A DNA stretch of 64,000 bases, from contig NC_068974.1 of assembly GCF_016808095.1 (NCBI RefSeq), positions 22,552,825-22,616,824 of the forward strand. The letters run 5' to 3'. Positions within the stretch are counted from its first letter, which is position 1; each line of letters opens with the position of its first letter. The DNA is from Vigna angularis (Eukaryota; Streptophyta; Magnoliopsida; Fabales; Fabaceae). Of the stretch, positions 58,601 to 64,000 are shown in pieces. The notes below the pieces were generated by a model. It ran no database searches. It was not told where the DNA came from and worked only from the letters and a program-made list of their open reading frames with translations. A program made the translations under genes and the position numbers.

Positions 58601-60756
58601 ATTACAGTTTGTAGAATAATATTTCTCCTAACTTTCGTATTAAATAAGATTTGTCTTTATCTATGTCTTAAATTTATATTACTTTTTAGTTGATATAAAA
58701 ACTTCAATACACCCCAATAAAAAAAATTAAATATTTACAATTCAATATCAAATGACATTATAGTCCTAACAATGTTAAGATAAATTTTAATATTATATAA
58801 AATTGATGTGTAAAATAAGATTTATCTTATTTCATAATATAAAATATGTATTATTTGAGGAAATAGTTTGAATGGATAATGAAAAATGATATGTTAAAGA
58901 AAACTTTTTGTTAACGTGGTTAACTAGGGAAAAGTGATAAATTTGGTTAAATTTTCTTTACATGTATAAATTCCATTCTATGTAGGTTGAGACAATTCAA
59001 TTATTCTCTTCAATATATTTACTTTTATTTTTAATCTTTTTACTGAATGTGATCTCACTACTTATTAGAAAGAATCAATTTCATCATTTTAGTTAGACTA
59101 ATGTTAACATTATTAAAAGTGATAACTTGACAAAAGTGATATTGTGTTTCTACAACAAGAAAAAGTTCATATCATTCTACCAAGACATGATTTTCTAATT
59201 TAATGAAAGATTTATATTGACTTCTTTTAATAAACACTGAAACCTTATGAAAAAGCAAAAAACATTGAATAATTGCTGCCGGAATAAAAAGATATATTAA
59301 GCCAAAACTAATCTTATTTATAATGAAAATTGAAAAAAAAATGAATTAAATTTCACATTTTCATATATTTGAAAAAGGGGAAGCTAGCTCCAAGTTTGTT
59401 ATGAAATTTCAAAAATAAAAAAAGGTAACCACATTACCAATTCAAAAGAATAAGTAATACAGTCTCATGTCCCAGAACAAAGTTAAAAAAATCCTACTTA
59501 TGATAATTAAAAGAAAATCTAAGTGTCTGGAAGAATAGAAAGTAGGTGTAATAATTGGAGTATAGATTTCTTAATGTTTAATTTTATTAGAAGTTTTGGT
59601 ACAGTGCCCTTGTTTTCTTTTCCGTTCTTAGGATGCTTATGATTGATGTGTATGGATCCAACGCTTTTATGTGCACAGTTAATAAACTTTATTCTAGAGA
59701 ATTACTTGGATGATAGTTACTTGTTGAAACAAGCAAAAAGTAAAATTGTCTTGTTGATATTATAAAAATATATATGGTTGGTTGCTTTATTCATTGCATC
59801 ATTGGAGAATCATGCAATGGGAAGACAAAAACCTAAAAGTGTGTAAATTTTTCACCATCATTGCTATTCATTTATCTCTTACCATTCTTTCAGTATTCTT
59901 ATCGTTATACTTATGCATGGTGAGAAGAAAGGAGTGACTTACGTGGGAAGCAACAAAATAAGCTATCATGTTAAGGGCGATTCCCCACCAAACTGTTCCA
60001 AAAATGTAGCCAGAGAGGTTTTGCGTGCGTCGTAGATGGCAAACAGAATGATAAATTTTTGGAAGGTATTGGAACAGAAATATGATTAAGAACACTGTCA
60101 TCACCAACGTCACTGAACCTTTCTCCAATAACGATGGAATTGCCACCCAGAGCACTATCTGAAAATCAAATTAACAAATCTCATCACATCAATCTAACTC
60201 TAACTACTCTATCTTTCTAATTCTTCATACTCATTTTTTTAGATGCTTGTGCTGTGTTTTTAAGATGTCTATTCACTTCACAGAATTCTAATTAATTATG
60301 CAGATATCAAATTTTTAATCAAAATTCAAAGGTTTTTTTCTTTTTCTTTTTTTGTATAGACCAATAAAATATTATCAAAAGGGTGTGTGACCATAAGATA
60401 TATATTGTGTTATAGCATAATTTAAACTTCATAGTACACACAAAAGAACGAATTAATACATTAGTTTGTTTTTTTTCCGACAAGAATCCTGTAACATGTT
60501 CACAGCTATTTAAGTTCAAAAATTTATCAAAAGGTACCAAAGTTCACACCTATATAAGTTCAAAATACTATGAAAAGATATCAATGGTTTTCCAGTCATC
60601 AATCATATATATTTACCTACACAAAAAAATTGGGTTTAGTTTGCTTTCTAATTCATTTTTCTAGATGAAAAATGCTTTGTTCTTATTCATTAAAAGTATA
60701 AATAAGGAAGCTATTTTATTTGAAAAAAGAAAATATATAATTAAGTTCAATGGGTA

Positions 60757-60838
<82 letters not shown>

Positions 60839-63149
60839 AGTACTCTCATGCAAAGATAATTTTGAAAAACAATATGATATATTAATAATTTTTTAATAAT
60901 AAATTATATGTTATTATTTTATTGGAAACAATCAAAATAAGTTATTACTGAGTTGTCAAAAAAGAAAATTATTAAAAAAACATTTTTCTTTTGAAAAAAA
61001 TAGGGATCAGACTTCAATGATGAACAGAAGTCAGATATATGTTTGTTGTTATGAGTTGTAAACAGTGAAGAGCATGAATCAATTGAAACCGAAAAACGCA
61101 ATAATATGTCTAGATATTTTGGGGGACCACACATGCGAATAGCATAAAAAATTCTAATCAGACAAAGATTCAGATTGGATGAATCTAAACTTGTGGATCC
61201 CGTACTGGTTTGATGGAACAAACTGTAACATGTTTGGTTGATCATTTTTCTAATATACAATAAATATAATTTCCACCAGCAATCACATATGCATGTTATG
61301 CAGATGATCATCATTAGAGTGCCGTGTTTTAGCTTCTAAAGAATAATGACAAAATCACTCTTCAAATCCTCCTTCTGTACGATGCAAAACAACAAAAAAG
61401 GAAAATGAAAACACAGTCACAAATAACCCTACTATCGACATTTGGGGTGGTTTCTGCTGCAGCACGTGCTTAGGCTCATGTAGGGTTCCTTGTTAGATAG
61501 GTTCATCGGATGCTATTTTGTTTTCATTCTTATGCTGCATTATTTGTAAATGTATTATAAGTTTTCCAACCTTTCATACAAATTTAGGCAAGAAGCATTT
61601 TGGAAGAACTTGTTCTTATGAAAATTATTAATTGCGTATAAAACACATTAAACCATCTTCACGAGATACCTATAACCACATATGTCAAATCATCTGAAAA
61701 ACATCACATGCAGAATATTGTTGGCTAGCTTCAAAGTTCCATGCAAATTTATACATACTCCCATGATCGCATACACCTGTCACACTCTCCTTCAGTGACC
61801 ACTAATATAAAAATACCAAACTACGAACGTTCTCCTTTCAAATCATTCTTCTATGCAAAAACAAAACCGCTATTACAGAACATGCCAAATCTCATAATTA
61901 ACTACGTGACAATATCATTATGATTCTTGACATTTACTTCTCACCTATCTACATCTTTGGATGGAATCCTTTTAATGGTAAAAGATAAGACTGAGTCATA
62001 TAAAATTAACATTACTTTCATTTTATATAAATTTTATATTCACACATTTGTTTGTGTTTTATAGAAAGAAAAACATATAGTTTCCCTTTTGCTAATATAT
62101 CATACCATATAGTTTATTAATGACAACAATTCAAATTCATTCCTTTATCCTAAGAAAATGTGAAAAAAAATGTCAATAATTTTGTAATATTAATTTAAAA
62201 ATTAAAAGTGGTATAGTAAATTTCCTACAGTTATCACAGTAAATTTACCAACTTATATAAAAGCTACATTAATTATTTATATTTTTCCTCTTTTAGTTCT
62301 TCTAGAGAGTCTACAAGCACATAGAGATAGAAAAATAATTACTTTTGCAAAAAAAAAATGTTTTCTAATGGTAATGATTTATAATTTCTATATATAAAAT
62401 ATAAGCAAACTATTAGTTATACCATCACCAGTAAATTTTATAACGTTTCGCATATATTTTATGTTTTCATAAAAATTACCATGTACTTCTTTTAATATTA
62501 ATTTTTTTGAGGCGATAAAAATGAAAATAAAAAAAATGAGGTAATTAGTAATAAAGAGTTGTAAGAAGAAGGAGAATAAAGTGAGTTTTACCTGTGGCAG
62601 AGGAAGAATCACGAACAAATCAAAAACGAATCCCGTCCGTGACTTAAGATACCCTAACGCGACGGTGCCCGGCCGTGTGTCTCTGAGCCCCGCGGCGGCT
62701 CCCAACCCGAACGCGCGTTTGGCCATCTTCATTCTGATCACCATGTTCCACAGGTGAAGCGCGTCTGTCATGCACCGCAGCACCGTCACGGTAACGGCGA
62801 GCCACCCGTCAACGAACACGCACATGCAGGAGTCGCTAACGGAGAGCGCGTAGAAGAACAGAGGGTCCACGAACAACCCCGCGCCGCACACTAGCAGGAA
62901 CACTCTGTTCCATTCCTGGACCCACTTCGCCCTCGGGTCCAACACCTTCCCCAACGCTCTCCGCCCGGCGCCGTCGCACGCCGCCGATGACCAGCATCCC
63001 ATGTCGGCGGAGTCGTTCTCGTTGCCTTCTCCATGCTCCTCCTCCTCCTCCTCCTCCTCCTCGTTGTCGGAGGTGGTGGGGGTGGGCGTGTAGTTGAGCA
63101 CGTGCGAGGCACTTGATGAGGACTCGTGCTCTGTTATTGTAGTAGCCAT
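53497..63149 (-). CDS. CNGC4: cyclic nucleotide-gated ion channel 4 (CNGC4/DND2/HLM1-like)
   Basis: Plant CNGCs are plasma-membrane cation channels; CNGC4 works with CNGC2 in calcium signalling and immunity. Seven exons (minus): 63149-62592, 60158-59943, 58291-57975, 57316-57208, 57095-56859, 55314-55228, 54012-53497. All junctions are GT-AG and phases fit, giving 679 residues, usual for CNGC4. The N-terminus has an acidic run at 30-38. S1-S3 lie at about 83-186, S4-S5 at about 204-260. The pore filter STFGN (364-368) is split by intron 3. The C-linker follows (IEWWMRKRRLP). The cyclic nucleotide-binding domain (about 484-605) includes the phosphate-binding cassette FSGDELLSW (548-556). A calmodulin-binding IQ motif (AIQLAWRRYKHR) begins near 623. 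The match to Arabidopsis CNGC4 is close throughout, from memory. No damage is seen. Confidence 0.93.
54013..55227 (-). other. CNGC4 intron 6
   Basis: 1215 bp, AT-rich, with no embedded element recognised. Donor GTACGT, acceptor ATGCAG. Confidence 0.85.
55315..56858 (-). other. CNGC4 intron 5 with a (TA)n tract
   Basis: 1544 bp. It contains (TA)n at 55601-55629 and two related blocks near 55790 and 56020 (ctactctttcggccgaaaaac versus ttactcttactttttgaccc), perhaps an old duplication. Donor GTAAAG, acceptor ATTCAG. Confidence 0.8.
58292..59942 (-). other. CNGC4 intron 2
   Basis: 1651 bp, AT-rich, with no recognisable element. Donor GTAAGT and acceptor AACAG are both clear. Confidence 0.85.
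60159..62591 (-). other. CNGC4 intron 1
   Basis: 2433 bp, the longest intron, containing the (TA)n tract at 60761-60835. Nothing else is recognised in it; short open frames are AT-rich noise. Donor GTAAAA, acceptor TTTCAG. Confidence 0.85.
60761..60835. repeat. (TA)n microsatellite in CNGC4 intron 1
   Basis: About 37 uninterrupted TA dinucleotides, a likely polymorphic marker. The Tyr-Ile repeat frame it creates is not a gene. Confidence 0.95.
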
Positions 63150-63450
63150 GGTGGTGGAAAAATGGAAAAAATTGATTTTTTTTTCGATGGTTTTGATTTG
63201 AGAGTAGATTGTGTGGGCAGAATGAAATTGTAAGAAGAATCTGATTAGGATTTATGAATGAGAAATGTTCTGACACAGACACATGAAGGAGAGAAGAGAG
63301 AAGTGAAGGTGGTTGCTCTATAGTATGAGAGCTATGCTTGGTTCGTTGTTCCCAAGAGACCCACACATTGTAGGATGATAACGTGGAGATTATGATTATG
63401 TATTTTGAATCTATAACACACAAATTTGTCCTTGCCTAGCCCAATCAAAT
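63150..63450 (-). promoter_or_regulatory. CNGC4 5' leader and proximal promoter
   Basis: Minus-strand sequence just upstream of the ATG is pyrimidine-rich (tctctcttctctccttc at about 63284-63300), typical of plant 5' leaders. The context around the ATG (ccaccATGGCT) fits a good start. No clear TATA box could be chosen. Confidence 0.45.
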
Positions 63451-64000
63451 TTCTCTAGGTTGTATTTCGACACCAATAATTGAGAAAATAATTTTCAATG
63501 TTTCTCAAATAATAATAATAATAACAAGGAGGAGGAAGAAGAGGAGGATAGGATGATGATAATCATTCATCTTGTTTCTATATCACAAACACTTTTTTAT
63601 AGAAAGTAATTTTGTTTGAGTTTCATTAAATACAATATTTAATACGATTGTATTTAGATTCTAACTCTACTTATTATACAAAAATTAATCCATATACGCT
63701 TTGAGCTTGATGGTTAGTAGCAATTGCCTAATTTATGCCATCATGTTTTTGTTAAAAATTCGTTATGTGTTGTTTTAGTTAGGAAGGAGTGTATAATTTC
63801 GTTAACAAATTATTTGGGTCTATAACTCATCTTAATTAGATTAAAAAGTTATTATATTTTGAGAATTATAAGTTGATAAAATTTCAAAAAGTGAGAATCA
63901 CACTATAAAATGTAAGTTCCTTTTTTATCGCCAAAAGCATATTAAATATGAAAAATAAAACTCTTTTATTAACAATCCTCTCAAGTAAGCTCATAGATTG
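63451..64000. other. intergenic sequence upstream of CNGC4
   Basis: It contains short (taa)n and (gga)n runs near 63510-63550. No gene is seen. Confidence 0.4.

Noticed and set aside
60661..60849. Tyr-Ile repeat protein
   Set aside because: It is a (TA)n microsatellite inside CNGC4 intron 1.
62836..63423. Minus-strand 195-residue frame overlapping CNGC4 exon 1
   Set aside because: It is an alternate frame of the GC-rich first exon and leader. The CNGC4 frame is supported by family similarity and splice phase.

Overview
The window is plant nuclear DNA. It has spliced GT-AG genes, AT-rich intergenic sequence, (TA)n microsatellites and many plant-type transposable elements. The repeat types (CRM-, Tekay- and Ogre-like LTR elements, a CACTA with CCGCGG ends) and the host genes suggest a legume, perhaps Vigna/Phaseolus-like; that placement is inference. 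Only two host genes look intact: a small membrane-anchored RING-H2 protein (7530-8060, minus) and a seven-exon cyclic nucleotide-gated channel of the CNGC4 type (53497-63149, minus). SEC23 and DUF674 survive only as broken copies, and a guanylate kinase fragment sits inside a MULE.

1-20 kb is a graveyard of LTR retrotransposons. A CACTA right end (to 2112) abuts a truncated Ty3/gypsy gag start, primer-binding site and LTR (2113-3985). A solo LTR lies at 8948-11424 (TSD CTTTT). A plus-strand LTR (about 12229-17344, followed by its primer-binding site) contains a solo LTR (13777-16537, TSD GAGGT) that itself contains a second solo LTR of the same family (14206-15598, TSD ACGAC). An Ogre/Tat-like fragment follows at about 18.6-19.5 kb.

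20078-21617 is a Pack-MULE with roughly 150-bp terminal inverted repeats carrying a rearranged guanylate kinase copy. A SEC23 fragment follows.

22.6-51.4 kb is a four-level nest. A DUF674-family gene is split by an outer CACTA (22684-50794, TSD AAT). That element is split by an inner CACTA (23474-43428, TSD ACT), and the inner one by a CRM-like Ty3/gypsy element (27222-35570, TSD TGAGC). The outer CACTA carries a TNP2 transposase with one internal stop and a second gene ending in a Ulp1/C48-like protease domain. I could reconstruct that second gene as 11 phase-compatible exons, with the whole inner CACTA lying in one intron. The inner CACTA carries a Transposase_24-type gene (five phase-compatible exons) and a TNP2 transposase that was open until the retrotransposon landed in it. 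The retrotransposon LTRs differ at only two positions in 716 bp, so the last insertion is recent.

52037-53171 is a non-autonomous CACTA (TSD ATT) with a long imperfect hairpin. It lies 325 bp beyond the 3' end of CNGC4. CNGC4 fills the rest of the window. Its introns hold (TA)n tracts, and its exon junctions all fit one 679-residue channel.
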